A DNA stretch of 64,000 nt from Onchocerca lupi (Eukaryota; Nematoda; Chromadorea; Rhabditida; Onchocercidae): the NCBI GenBank assembly GCA_028564675.1, contig JAOVVO010000085.1:118801-182800 (forward strand). Direction: 5' to 3'. Position numbers and translations under genes: made by a program. The notes beneath the pieces are model-generated. The model searched no databases, had not been told where the DNA came from, and saw only the letters and a list, made by a program, of their open reading frames with translations. This document shows, piece after piece, positions 37,906 to 48,728 of the stretch (positions are counted from its first letter, which is position 1; each line of letters starts with the position of its first letter).

Positions 37906-40564
37906 ATGTCTGGAACGTTGATCACATCAACAATTAGCTTAGATCGTTCACTTATTAATTACTTGATTCAAAATTTTGGTATTTTAAAATTAAATCAAAG
38001 AATTTATAATTATTCTACTAGATTTTTGTCTCTTTCTTGTGCAAGTTCGAAGATGGCACGGACAGTAGATAGAAATGAGCTTCATAAAGAACCGTCATCA
38101 TTTAATATTGGACCATACAAATTTACAAACTGCCAGCTAATAGGCGGAGGAACATATGGTACTGTTTACAAGGCATATGATATTAAACGACAGACATATT
38201 TTGCGGTGAAGATAATTAAACTGGACAGGTATGGCTTGATTCAATTTAATTATCGCTTAATTTACTCTATAGTCCAATATGACATAATTATGCAAAAAAT
38301 TCGATGTTCCATTTGTTTTATTTATTTTACAATTATTTGTCCCACTTATTGAGCTATTACTGACTTTTATTACTGCATCAGAATATCGATATTTCTTTTT
38401 CAGTCGAGAAGGTGTACCTGGAACTTGTCTTCGAGAAGTATCAATTTTGAAAGAACTCACTCACCCAAATATCGTTAAAATTCACAGCGTTATTCCAAGT
38501 GATGGTCAGTAAATTAATAATTGTTAACATGAAGATATTTGAATCAAAAGCAGCATAGTTCTTCTCGACCAGTTTTTGTAGAATTGTTTTCGTGCGAACT
38601 CTGATCTTAGCGAATAAATGCGAATAAGTGGCTGCAGTTATAAAGAATTGAAGTATAAAAAGATATCATTTTAAAATGTCAAACAAATCTGAAAATGTTA
38701 CCATATTTGATCGGGGAGTGGTAGATTATACTGAACCTTAATAATTTATCCAAGATTCTCATGTATATGGGAATATTTTTTTTTCCTAGGATTTTAGTGA
38801 TTTATTCAAAGTTATAGCCCATATACAATATTATTTTGCAGGGTGCAGGAAAATATATTTGGTCTTCGAACATGTTGATTACGATTTAAAAATGCTTATT
38901 GAAAAACTTCGGCCGAGAATTTTACCAATGCCTTACATCAAAGTAATTTAATAAGAATGATTCTTTGCTGAAAATGCTTCATTTCAATAAAATTTAGTCA
39001 GAAACAGCTTTTATTTCGAAATTTGAGATTTGGAAAGCTTTATTTGAGAATTTCAAATATTCGAAAACGACTTATAACTGCAAAGTTTGAATTTCATATT
39101 AGTATTACTACGAAAATTTAGAGTTTCTTGTGGCAACTACTGCGAGCTCTTACTCTTTGCCATACACATCGTGTGTTGCATCGAGATTTGAAACCGCAAA
39201 ACATTCTTGTTGCTGCAAATGGTACTGTAAAAATTGCTGATTTTGGTCTTGCACGTTCTTTCACAATACCTTCAAGATATTATACGCATGAGGTAGACTC
39301 ACTCATATATTTATAAACTTTATTTCTCAATTATTTGCTCAAAAACTAGTCCTTGAAATGTACTGATAGCTTATAAATCCATGGAGCATTTTAATTCAGG
39401 AGGAAGTTTGTGAAATAAAAGCAAACGCTTTTGAGATTTAGTGGTATATGTAATGTTTTAATCTGTAGTTGCAAACATTTGGATATAATCTGAGAGGATG
39501 TGTGGAGAATTTCGAAAATTCAGTTCCTGAAAATGTCCTTATTTTACTATGTATTACTAATTTGGAAATTAATCGGGATGGGTAATTTTCTGCAGATAGT
39601 AACCTTGTGGTATCGTGCACCGGAAATTCTACTCCGTTCAAGATATTACTCGACAGCAGTCGATATATGGAGCTTGGCTTGTATATTTGCTGAGCTAGTC
39701 ATCTCTGTACCGCTATTTCATGCAGACACTGAAATTAGTCAACTACTTAAAATATTTAAAATTCTAGGAACTCCCACTGTGGAAGTGAGTTGGATACGTT
39801 TATTTATATGTGTATTCTTTTACGTCCTGCATTGCTTCCTCTTTCGTAGAAGATAAAGATTGATTTATTTTCCAGCTCATATCATGTTACGAAAAATCAT
39901 AAATGCATACCCTAAAGATGAGATATTTTAGATTTGGCCTGATCTGTTAAACTGCATTGATTACAAAGATAGTTTCCCGAAATGGACAGAATGCGTTCTA
40001 GCAGAACATGTACCAGGTCTGGATAGTGATGGCCTAGATTTACTCGCGGTAAATAAATTAGTATAACTGATATACTTTTCATTTAAATCAATTGTTGGAG
40101 ATGTAATATTGACAAAGATTAATGTCATTTAATGCAGATCTTGAAAGCTGCATTGAATACATGAGCCATCGAAGCACAATTAAAAGGCGCAAGAACAGTG
40201 ATATTTGCTTGCGGGTGTTTTGAAAGAAATTAATTTTTGACTAGGGGAATGAAAACGACTTCGATTATTAATTGTGAATTTGAGCAAAACACCTTTCCAG
40301 GAATTTGCTTAGAGTTTTTTTAACACCTCCGATGCAAATCCCAAGAATTCTTCTTGGTTTAAGTTGTTTTTCCTTCTAATCTCTATTATTTCCATCTTAT
40401 TTCATTGTATGATTTTGTGAAGTTACTGATAATTGCAGCAAATGCTACTCTATCCACCGGAAAAACGGATCACTACAAAAGCAGCACTCAGTCATCGTTT
40501 CTTGAGAGATGTGCCGATACATATTGAATCGATTATGACGTTATTTGGGCCGGATAATCAATGA
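37906..40564 (+). CDS. Cyclin-dependent kinase, CDK1/2-like, with altered PSTAIRE motif
   Basis: This is a Ser/Thr kinase of the cell-cycle CDK group. The exons are 37906-38228, 38404-38504, 38842-38942, 39122-39292, 39596-39784, 39932-40048 and 40439-40564; phases join. From 37,906 it has 375 residues; from an internal in-frame ATG at 38,053 it has about 326, closer to the usual ~300, so the first 49 residues may be untranslated or a divergent extension. I see the glycine loop IGGGTYGTVYKA (GEGTYG in CDK1/2) with the inhibitory Thr-Tyr pair kept, FAVKIIKL, HRDLKPQNIL, DFGLARSF, the T-loop threonine in YYTHE, and LWYRAPEILLRSRYYSTAVD. The cyclin-binding C-helix reads EGVPGTCLREVSILKEL, that is PGTCLRE instead of PSTAIRE. 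It may be the nematode CDK2 orthologue or a diverged paralogue. A polyadenylation-type AATAAA lies at about 40,591. Confidence 0.92.
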
Positions 40565-42410
40565 AGGACCAAATTTTTTTCTCTAGTTCAAATAAACCTC
40601 ATATATATTCAGTTCAAACATCTCTGCTTGTATTTTTTATTGTTTATCACTAGGTCAGAGAAATATCATTGACAGGACTTCATTTTGTGTAAAATCGTTG
40701 TTATAGCCACAAACAAGAGAAATCTAATATCATTCTCATGCAGTAAATCTTTACTATACAGTTGCATTTTTTTTCTCACATAGAAAAATTGTTTCCTTCT
40801 TTTTCTTATAGTATATTAAAATATATTTCTTTTTAAAGTAGAATATTTTCGCGCTTATAATTATTCTTATGATATGTCCCGTTATATACAAAATAAATTT
40901 TAAACAAAGGGATTGACTAATTTATTGAGCTCGAATGTTCATCAATCAATATGAATGATTCTTTCTCGATTTTTGGATCGAAAACATTTTACTAGTTCAG
41001 CAGAAATTCATCCAGCTGTATCAACTAATGCAAGATAAAAAATATTATGACTTGAAGTACTAAACTCATTTTGCATTTTCAATACTCTGTGTGACTCTTT
41101 AAGAAACAGTTCGTGATTAACTATATAAGGCGTGTAAAAAGAATAGCTAAGCTCTAAATTTTTTCGAAGTAAACGATTGCAGAAATTTTTGCTTATTTAT
41201 ATTTTATCCTTATACCTCATAAGATGATAATTGGAAAGAATTGTCAGTGAAAAAAAAAAATGGGAATAAATCATCATCGGCAATCCGTTGAGTTGGAGAA
41301 TTAATACCTAATATGCTTTTAAATAGGAAAAATGAAAGAAAAGTGAAAAAGCTGAGGTATACAATGTTTAGTCGCTAAAATTTATCACTGAAGGTTTTCT
41401 TTTATTTCTGCTTTTTCAAGTTTTTTTTATATTTGCTTTTTTTTTTTTTATTTAAATCATGTGCAATAGAATGTCACTAAATAATGGATAGCTTGAAATT
41501 AAAATTCAGAATATAATTCATTTTTTGACATAGCGAAGAGGGGTAACTATATGGATTGATGCATCGTTACTTAAATCCATCATTAAAAGATACATTTCCA
41601 AGTTTTTAGACCTTTTCAATTATCAGCAAGAGTTTTGTAACAGGATCGTCGCTTAAAGATCACTCCATTTTCATTCCTAGATATGTAATCAATTCTATTT
41701 TACAAGAACAATTGTTTAACGTTTCTCCGCCAGCTACCACCACTAACTACTTCATCATCAGTTGTGCAGCACCATAAAACTAAATTGACATAGGTTAGGA
41801 TTAAATGTAATTTATAGAGAAACGAGAGGGACGAGCCTAGAATTCCTTCCAAGCTACCTGAAAAAGGTCTATCCGGAAAAGACCTTCGAATGCCCAACAA
41901 TTCAAGATTTATAGGAAGTTAACTGGAGACTTATTTGAATTTGCAGTTTAAATAACGCAAAACTTGTGAGTACAATATCGCTAATAGCAAAGTCCTTACT
42001 TGTTTTATAAAGAAATACCAACTAGTAACAGAATAGTTGTCTTTAGGAAATAAGCAAGTTGTTTGTTTTTTGAAGGATCATGGATACAGATTGGTACAAA
42101 CTGTCAGCTTTAATTGCTGGTATCCTTTTGAGTCGACTGAATTTGTTGAATCTTCTTGTGCTGATAGTACCAACGTAGATTGGTGATATCAACTAGATTA
42201 TGAAGACAGTGTGAAGTGTAGATTGGTGGTGCCAGCATGATCTCACTGTTCCACTAATACTATGAATAATTGAGATTTTTGGAAACAATAAAATTTGGAG
42301 AATAAGCTGTCGAGTTAACTAAGCAGAAAAAAAAGCGCTCATTATTAGTCGTTCTGTTTATTTCAGGAATACTCTTTTATCAATATGAGATAAGATCGTT
42401 GAGGTGGGAG
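40565..42410. other. Intergenic region between the CDK and RagC genes
   Basis: This covers the 3' UTR side of the CDK gene and the 5' side of the Rag GTPase gene, both on plus. It is AT-rich with T-runs, for example near 41,430. A minus-strand open frame at 41,700-41,900 has no recognisable product. I see nothing else. Confidence 0.6.
42357..42366 (+). promoter_or_regulatory. Probable (trans-)splice acceptor before the RagC start
   Basis: TTTATTTCAG lies about 45 nt upstream of the first in-frame ATG (42,411) and matches the nematode acceptor consensus well. It is a good candidate for spliced-leader addition, although an ordinary upstream 5' UTR exon is equally possible. Confidence 0.4.
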
Positions 42411-45400
42411 ATGTGGAACGATGATATCGGTGAATTTGAGTATGGTTGGGCGGATGATTCCGATGGAATATCTGAGTCACAAAAACCTACCATTGTATTA
42501 ATGGGATTGAAAAGGTACCTGCATTGCATGTCAAAATTATTGCCGGAAAATGAAGGATTTAGATTGTAGGGTGGGATCATCCTTTTAATATAATGATATA
42601 ATGAGCTAAAATTATCTGTGACATAGACAAATATGACGATAAAATCATGTAGAAACGCAGTCGGATCATATTTTGTTATTTCATGATATACATTTTTAGG
42701 AGCGGGAAAACATCGATACGAAAAGTTGTTTTCAACAAAATGTCGCCGAATGAAACATTATTTGTTGAGAGTACACCACGCGTAACAATGGAAACTGTCA
42801 AAGGATCATTCATTAATTTCGAAGCAATCGAATTTCCGGGTCAAATGAGTCCTTTTGATAATGCAATGAATCCTCATGATACGTTTGCCCGCTGTGGTGC
42901 ACTGCTTTTTGTTATTGATGCTCAAGTTTGTAATATATTGTTACTTTTAACTACTAGAAGAAAATTCCTTAAACTATTATAAAACGGAGTTTATTAAAAA
43001 TTGCTCAGGAAGTTCAAATTTATTTGGTTAAGAGGTTCCATTCCATTAGTTTGTAAGTGTAAACGGATTTTCAGGATGACTATTCTGAAGCACTGAAAAA
43101 AATGGCTGAATATTTCAAAAAAGCATACGAAATTAACGATAAAATTAAATTTGAAGTGAGTTAATTTTCCCGAAAGTTCTAAATTGCTCATCAGTGATTA
43201 TGACTCCAATCATATACAACTAGGATTGAGATAATTTTAATTACTCATTTAGCATTTTGGTTGTTATGTATTTACTTGAGCATTAGAAAGTCAAAGACAT
43301 TCAAAAAATTTCAAGGAAATCTTTTAGTTTTTAACTTATTGAAACGGGTAATACATTCAGCAGAGAAATAATGTTTGAAAATGGAACTTATAGAAATTAA
43401 TCAAGTTAAACTGAATAGAAAACTAATAAAGTTATGTCTCAATGACGGATGCTAATCTATATGTCATCTTTATGCACATTTTATAACGACAGAAATCTCC
43501 AATTATGTTTGAATGTTTCGGTTAAGCCAGTGCTTTTTCTAATTTTTTTAACAGCTGACATTAATCATCTCCATATTTCTGACATAAGTGACTATATCCA
43601 TTGATATGATAAGATGCATATTAAATGTATATTTCTGAAAACTATCAAAATTGCTGTTTTGACAGTTTTACAGTGCAAATTTTAACTTATACTAGTTGTA
43701 GGTATTTATTCATAAAGTAGATGGTCTAAATGAGGAGATCAAATTAGAAGCACAACGTGATATATTTCAAAGAGTGCAAGATGATTTTCAAGATGATGGC
43801 CTCGATAAAATCCATGTGACGTATGTTTTAGATCGTGGATTTTTTGCTAACCTAGTCATTTTCATCTGCTCATGTAGCATTGATAACTTACAAAGTTTTT
43901 TTGATTGTCAGTATCGTAGTTTGGTACAAATCGTTGCATTTATTTCAGGTACCACTTGACTTCTATTTATGACCATTCGATATTCGAGGCATTTAGTAAA
44001 GTTGTACAAAAGCTTATAAAGCAGTTGTCAACTCTTGAGCGACTACTTGATATTTTTAATCAGGCAAGCATTCGTTTATTTTTATTTTTTTTTATGTTTT
44101 ATTTTTTATTTTTTATTTTTTTTATTTTTTTATTTTTTTTTATTTTTTATTTTTTTATTTTTTTGGAAGATTGTTTTGTTCTTCAAATTACTCGATGAGA
44201 TATTGTCTAAGAAGAGTTTTATTTATTTGTTGAAACTTTTTCAATAACTTTTCATCGGACTGATATATTTTTATATCACAAAACATTAGTACAAGCTTAT
44301 TTTAGATTCCTTCCTAAAGAATTGAAACCATTTGTTTCTAAATAATGCTTCATACTAAACATATCCCAAAATTTTTCATAATAAACCTGAATTCTGAAAA
44401 ACTGCAAGTACGCAATTATTGCATTGTTATGATGACTTTACTAATTAAATTTACGTACTGCAAATTCAGAGCAAGCATTATATTATAGGGATCAAATGTT
44501 GAAAAAGCATTTCTTTTTGATGTAGCAAGCAAAATATATATAGCAACTGACTCATCGCCGGTTGATATGGCAACATATGAACTTTGCTGTGATATGATTG
44601 ATGTAACCATTGATATATCTTCTATATATGGGTGAGCATTTATCACTGAATAACTAAAAGTAGAATTTGTTCCTAATTAAATGGAAATAAATAATATCAT
44701 TCAACTTTTTTTTGTAGTAAGAAAACAAGATTTTTATGATGCAACAGTAATTTCTATGTATTAAAAAAAAAGATGTTGTTGCAGATGTTCAGATGATTTA
44801 TCGTGTGCGGTATTTGATTCTCAGTCATCTGCGGTTATTCATCTGCGAACTGATCAGGTGTTATTCTTACGACAGGTATTTTCTGATTATCCACATTTTT
44901 GCTCAGATTAGAAAAACTTTACCATAATAAAATGTAATTTTTGCAAAATTCTGGAAAGAAAAATACGACTTAATTTGCATCTTAAATTGCGATTGTGACT
45001 GCATCTTAAATTGCTCGATCTTTTTTCTCTTAGCTTTATTGTCATGTATCTCGTTATCTCATTTTCATTATTCTATAAAAAACGAAGTTACAGGTCAATA
45101 TGTTCCTTGCTCTTGTCTGTATCATACGCTCTGAGAATTTCGAAAAGCAAGGTCTCATTGACTATAATTTTCAGTGTTTTAAAGGAGTAAGTTTTATTTT
45201 GGAGCATTTTTTCTAAAAATCAAATTTGATTAACTTTTACTACAAAAAAGTGAAGTCTAGATGCAATTCAAAACCAAGCTTGATAGAATATCTTCGGATG
45301 GGGAATATGTGGAATGTATGTTCGAACTTTTGGATTTGGAAAGAATGTTCATCGCTTAAATTTAAATTATCGGTCTCTGATTGGAAATTACTTTCAAAAC

Positions 45401-45541
45401 AGAATCAAAAAAGTCGATTTTTTTAATTTTTTTGCTGGTGAATTTATTTAACATATTCAAGTTTTGCAGGCTATTGAGCGTGTATTCCAAATTCGAAATA
45501 AATTGAATTCTAAGATGAATAATTCCGAGTCGATAATCTAA
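42411..45541 (+). CDS. ragc-1: Ras-related GTP-binding protein C/D (RagC), complete
   Basis: RagC/D pairs with RagA/B on the lysosome and, when amino acids are present, recruits mTORC1. The exons are 42411-42514, 42700-42925, 43075-43155, 43702-43820, 43949-44063, 44489-44631, 44785-44875, 45094-45186 and 45470-45541; all phases join and give about 347 residues. G1 is GLKRSGKTSIRKVVFNKM (~31), followed by SPNETLFVEST. The G3 region is EFPGQMSPFD (~80), where human RagC has DFPGQ. G4 is FIHKVDGL (~138-145). The roadblock-type C-terminal domain shows YHLTSIYDHSIFEAFSKVV, AFLFDVASKIYIATDSSPVD, ELCCDMIDV and KQGLIDYNFQCF. It ends soon after the conserved core and lacks the long vertebrate tail. 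The start ATG follows a strong acceptor. The intron after exon 5 begins with GC (CAG|GCAAGC). Confidence 0.97.
44072..44166 (+). repeat. T-rich low-complexity tract in a RagC intron
   Basis: About 95 nt of repeated TTTTTTAT and TTTTTA units lie just downstream of the GC-type donor of the intron at 44,064-44,488. It gives rise to spurious Phe-rich open frames on plus, which are not genes. Confidence 0.85.
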
Positions 45542-48219
45542 TGATGCTGTCATATCTTTGAATAATACTTTGCGTGTTTGTTCATTTTAAAAATATTTAA
45601 GTTTTTGAAAAGTTCTTGAATCCATTATTGATCGATGAAGGTACAGTATTTCTTCTGTCTATTTAATTTACCTTTGTCCTCTATTTTTTTTTCTAACAAG
45701 TTTTTAAAATAGTTTATATCTTGATGTAATTCATTACTTTTTTTGGGAACATTCGTCCTCATCATATATAAAACATTATTTAGACAGGAGAAGGATGCAC
45801 TGATTTGATGTAAATAATTCATTTGTATACTTTTCGGGAATTCAAAGAGCTCTATTAAACTGGAGTAAAATAAGAAATCCGTCAGAATTTTCATTTCACT
45901 TCAATGACAAAATATAATAACGCCTAGTTTTTGAAAGATTATGCCTGGATTTGAATTATTTAAAATGAAATTATTCTTTCTAAATCGACTTTGAATATCT
46001 TGATTCGGCTTGAAAAGAGATTTTGAAACAATGATTGCTGAAATTCCTTATGTGATTTAAACAGTTAACGACAGTATAATTTGCATAATAGAAATGCTTC
46101 CACTATAAAGGATTTGATATCAGAAATACTTTAATTCTACGGTTTTATAAAAATAAAATTAGAAATGAAAATGAAGTGGTCTGATTCTTAGTGGCTATAA
46201 ATATATAAATAGTTCCATATTATCTGGATTTTATTTTAAAAGCCCATTTATCGAAAATAGAGTCGGCATAGTATGGCGATTCGTAAATGAGCTTTAAAAG
46301 AAAGTCCAGAATAATATGGAGCAGTTTATATGTTTATAAGGAAATACTGAGAAGTTTCAGCATATTTAAATGTATTTTTGACTTGACTAAGAGTATGTAC
46401 TTTCTGAAAGAAAGTGATGGATCTCTGAACTTCAATTGCTGATCGCTTTTGACCACACTTTAATTACTTCATGCATATTCATCTTTTATGGTTCTCTGCA
46501 ACAATATTTTGGTTCTGATATGTTGATCACTAAATTTGATATCCAGTTTGAGCTACTGAAGAAAATATCTACAAATTAAAAGTTTCTACTATGTCCATCG
46601 ATTTCGATTTTATAATCAAGTTAAGTGCAAACTGCTCATATTATTCACAAGAAAGGCGACGTAGAAATATTCTTGATTTATGTCGTGAAAGTGAAATGAA
46701 AGACTGTTGGGGAATTGGGACTTCGTATAAATGATTCTGTTGTGTAACAAAGTCTTTGACATGATGAGTTTTATTTGCCATAACTATGTTATACAATGAA
46801 TTCAGAAATATCGTTGTATAATCGATGCAAAGCATTGAAAACTTTGATCGGCCAGAGCAAAGGATTGACTCAGTGAATGAATTCCCTGAAAACTCTTTTT
46901 TTATCGTGAAGTTGTTACTCCATGTTATCATAGCAACACATAATTTATAATATATTAATTATAGCGTAAAGGTCAAAGATTTGTATATAAAAAGAAATTT
47001 GCATATACAAATACCCATAATACAAAGAAATATTTCGATTCTTCCGACAGTACTGGCTAAATTGAATAAATGCATCAAATTTGTGGATTGAAGGTTTGGA
47101 ATCACGTATATTCCATGATCAATATTTTACATATTATAGTCGCATCTACAGAGTTACTGGAAAAAAAATAGCATATCAAAACGTTCTTAATATATATTAC
47201 CAAATTTAATAATATATTTACCGGGAAAATGATAAATGGTATTTAAAAGGACAGCAGAGCGATAAATAGTAGCGAAAACAACGTTAAACTATAGCAGCAG
47301 TTTCTGGCCTGAGGTATCTGGTGAAATTTTGGGAAGAAACGAAGGATTTTGCTTGCAAATATATCCTTTAGATCGCAACTTGAAATAACTTCATCAGTGT
47401 CCAAAATAAAACTAAAATGCACTACCATTTCAGAAATGTTATTAAAGCTTTGACAAAAAGAAAAATATTATTAGGTATCTTCATCAATAATCAGAACTGT
47501 AGGTACAACATCAATTATTCATTAAATGGAAACAATGGTTCTACAAAATAATGACATGAATAAGAAATTCGAAAACCAGAAATACGAAACTTCCACTTTC
47601 CAATTTACAACTGATAAAATTAGCAGGTTTTTGAAGTTTTCAAAGATCGTTAACTAATAAGTACTGCCAATTAGGTCGAAACAAGTCTTGTTCTGCTGTC
47701 AATAGTAACTGCGTTTAAAATGGCTTTCTTTACTGCGCCAAAATCAATGAATAAATATTTGGTTATTATTGTTGTTGATATCATGAAAAGATCTAATTCA
47801 GCATATTATTAATGAAAATGAACTTTATAAGTTTGTTCTTTTAAAGATCATAATATTGTTGTTTAGGAGGCTATAAACAACAATTTTATTGAAAAGACTT
47901 ACCGATCATTTATTTATAGAACTGGAATTTTCTTTCAGTGATTTTTTTTTTGCCTGGAAAATTCGAATTATTCAAGCATGGACATAAATATTTGCAATTA
48001 AATTCGAATTTGGATTTGTTCTTTAAAACCGGACTAAAATTTCGAGATTTTCTTTTCAATTTCTTTATCTCTTTCTTCCTTTCAATGGACTTCAGCGTCT
48101 ACTTCTTAAATAGCAATTTCTCTATTGACATCTCAGCTTCTGCTACAGATGCATAAAACAGACTTATTTCTTACAAAATGAATAAAGATTCACTGTTTCA
48201 GCTTCTGAATTTATTATTC
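45542..48219. other. Intergenic region, inverted repeat but no supported gene
   Basis: AT-rich sequence downstream of the RagC gene. A 96-codon minus-strand frame at 46,641-46,931 has no recognisable product. A foldback sequence sits at 46,195-46,340. I see nothing else. Confidence 0.55.
46195..46340. repeat. Short foldback (inverted repeat) element
   Basis: The left arm CTATAAATATATAAATAG, TTCCATATTATCTGGA, TTTTATTTTAAAAGCCCATT is matched in reverse complement by the right arm (TTTATATGTTTATAAG, TCCAGAATAATATGGA, AATGAGCTTTAAAAGAAAG). Each arm is about 55-60 nt, with a loop of roughly 25 nt. It could be a small MITE or a solo hairpin. It is longer than a typical microRNA precursor. Confidence 0.7.
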
Positions 48220-48231
48220 GTAAACGTTATC

Positions 48232-48310
48232 TATATAAATAAAATGTAAATGTTTATTATGACTTTTGACACAACGTTGCTTTCGAATAGGCGCATGTTT
48301 CTATATAACA
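48232..48310 (+). repeat. Dispersed repeat, shortened copy 2
   Basis: TATATAAATAAAATGTAAAT is followed by ACACAACGTTGC, then CGAATAGGCGCATGTTTC and TATATAAC. This is the same order as the copies at 500 and 48,405 but with the middle block missing. Confidence 0.6.
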
Positions 48311-48337
48311 TCCTTACGGAGGGTAAAAATCGATAAG

Positions 48338-48395
48338 GATAAATATGTTCCCCGCCAAAACGCTCCGGTCAACAGATAAACAAAGTGAAGTTAGT
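48338..48395 (+). repeat. Dispersed repeat block (GGATAAATATGTTCCCCGCC type)
   Basis: This is the second occurrence of the block seen at 19,691, with the same order of motifs (CCCCGCCAAAACG, then TCC, AACAG and AACAAAG). It sits between two copies of the TAAATAAAAATG repeat, so the two blocks probably belong to one larger element. Confidence 0.65.
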
Positions 48396-48404
48396 CAATT
48401 ATAT

Positions 48405-48535
48405 AAATAAAAATGTAAATGGTCGTTGTGGCTATTGAAACAACGTTTTGCAAATTCTTCACCGAATGCTTTGAAATTTCGAAACAACGCTGCATTCCAA
48501 TAGGCGCATATTTTATATAGATTTACTCTTTTTTT
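48405..48535 (+). repeat. Dispersed repeat, full copy 3
   Basis: TATATAAATAAAAATGTAAAT is followed by TCGTTGT, a TTCACCGA block, GAAATTTCGAAACAACG and CCAATAGGCGCAT, and the copy ends TTTATATAG. It aligns well with the copy at about 500-640. Confidence 0.65.
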
Positions 48536-48547
48536 TTTATCTTCACA

Positions 48548-48672
48548 GATCTATGTAAATGCTAGTCTACATAAATAAAAATGTCTGCCCACTTACTTTT
48601 ACTAAGCTTTTACGAAGATAAACGTAAGTGAGCGGAAATTTTTATTTATATACACCAGCATTTATACGGATC
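48548..48672. repeat. Near-perfect 125-bp palindrome
   Basis: The sequence from GATC at 48,548 to GATC at 48,669-48,672 folds on itself. The left arm has GATCTATGTAAATGCTAGTC, then ACATAAATAAAAATGTCTGC and CCACTTACTTTTAC. The right arm, read on the other strand, has GATCCGTATAAATGCTGGTG, then TATATAAATAAAAATTTCCG and CTCACTTACGTTTATC. The loop is about 15 nt around AAGCTT. The TAAATAAAAATG core links it to the neighbouring dispersed repeats. Confidence 0.85.
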
Positions 48673-48728
48673 ACGCTTCATGTGGTCGGTCCAGCTAGTC
48701 TTTTTATGTAATTTTCTTGTCTAATTGC

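Noticed and set aside
43956..44247. Phe-rich open frames on plus in the RagC locus
   Set aside because: They run from a real RagC exon into the T-rich intron tract; the Phe runs are poly-T read as codons.
46641..46931. 96-codon minus-strand frame as a gene
   Set aside because: No similarity, no splice context, and composition similar to the surrounding AT-rich DNA.
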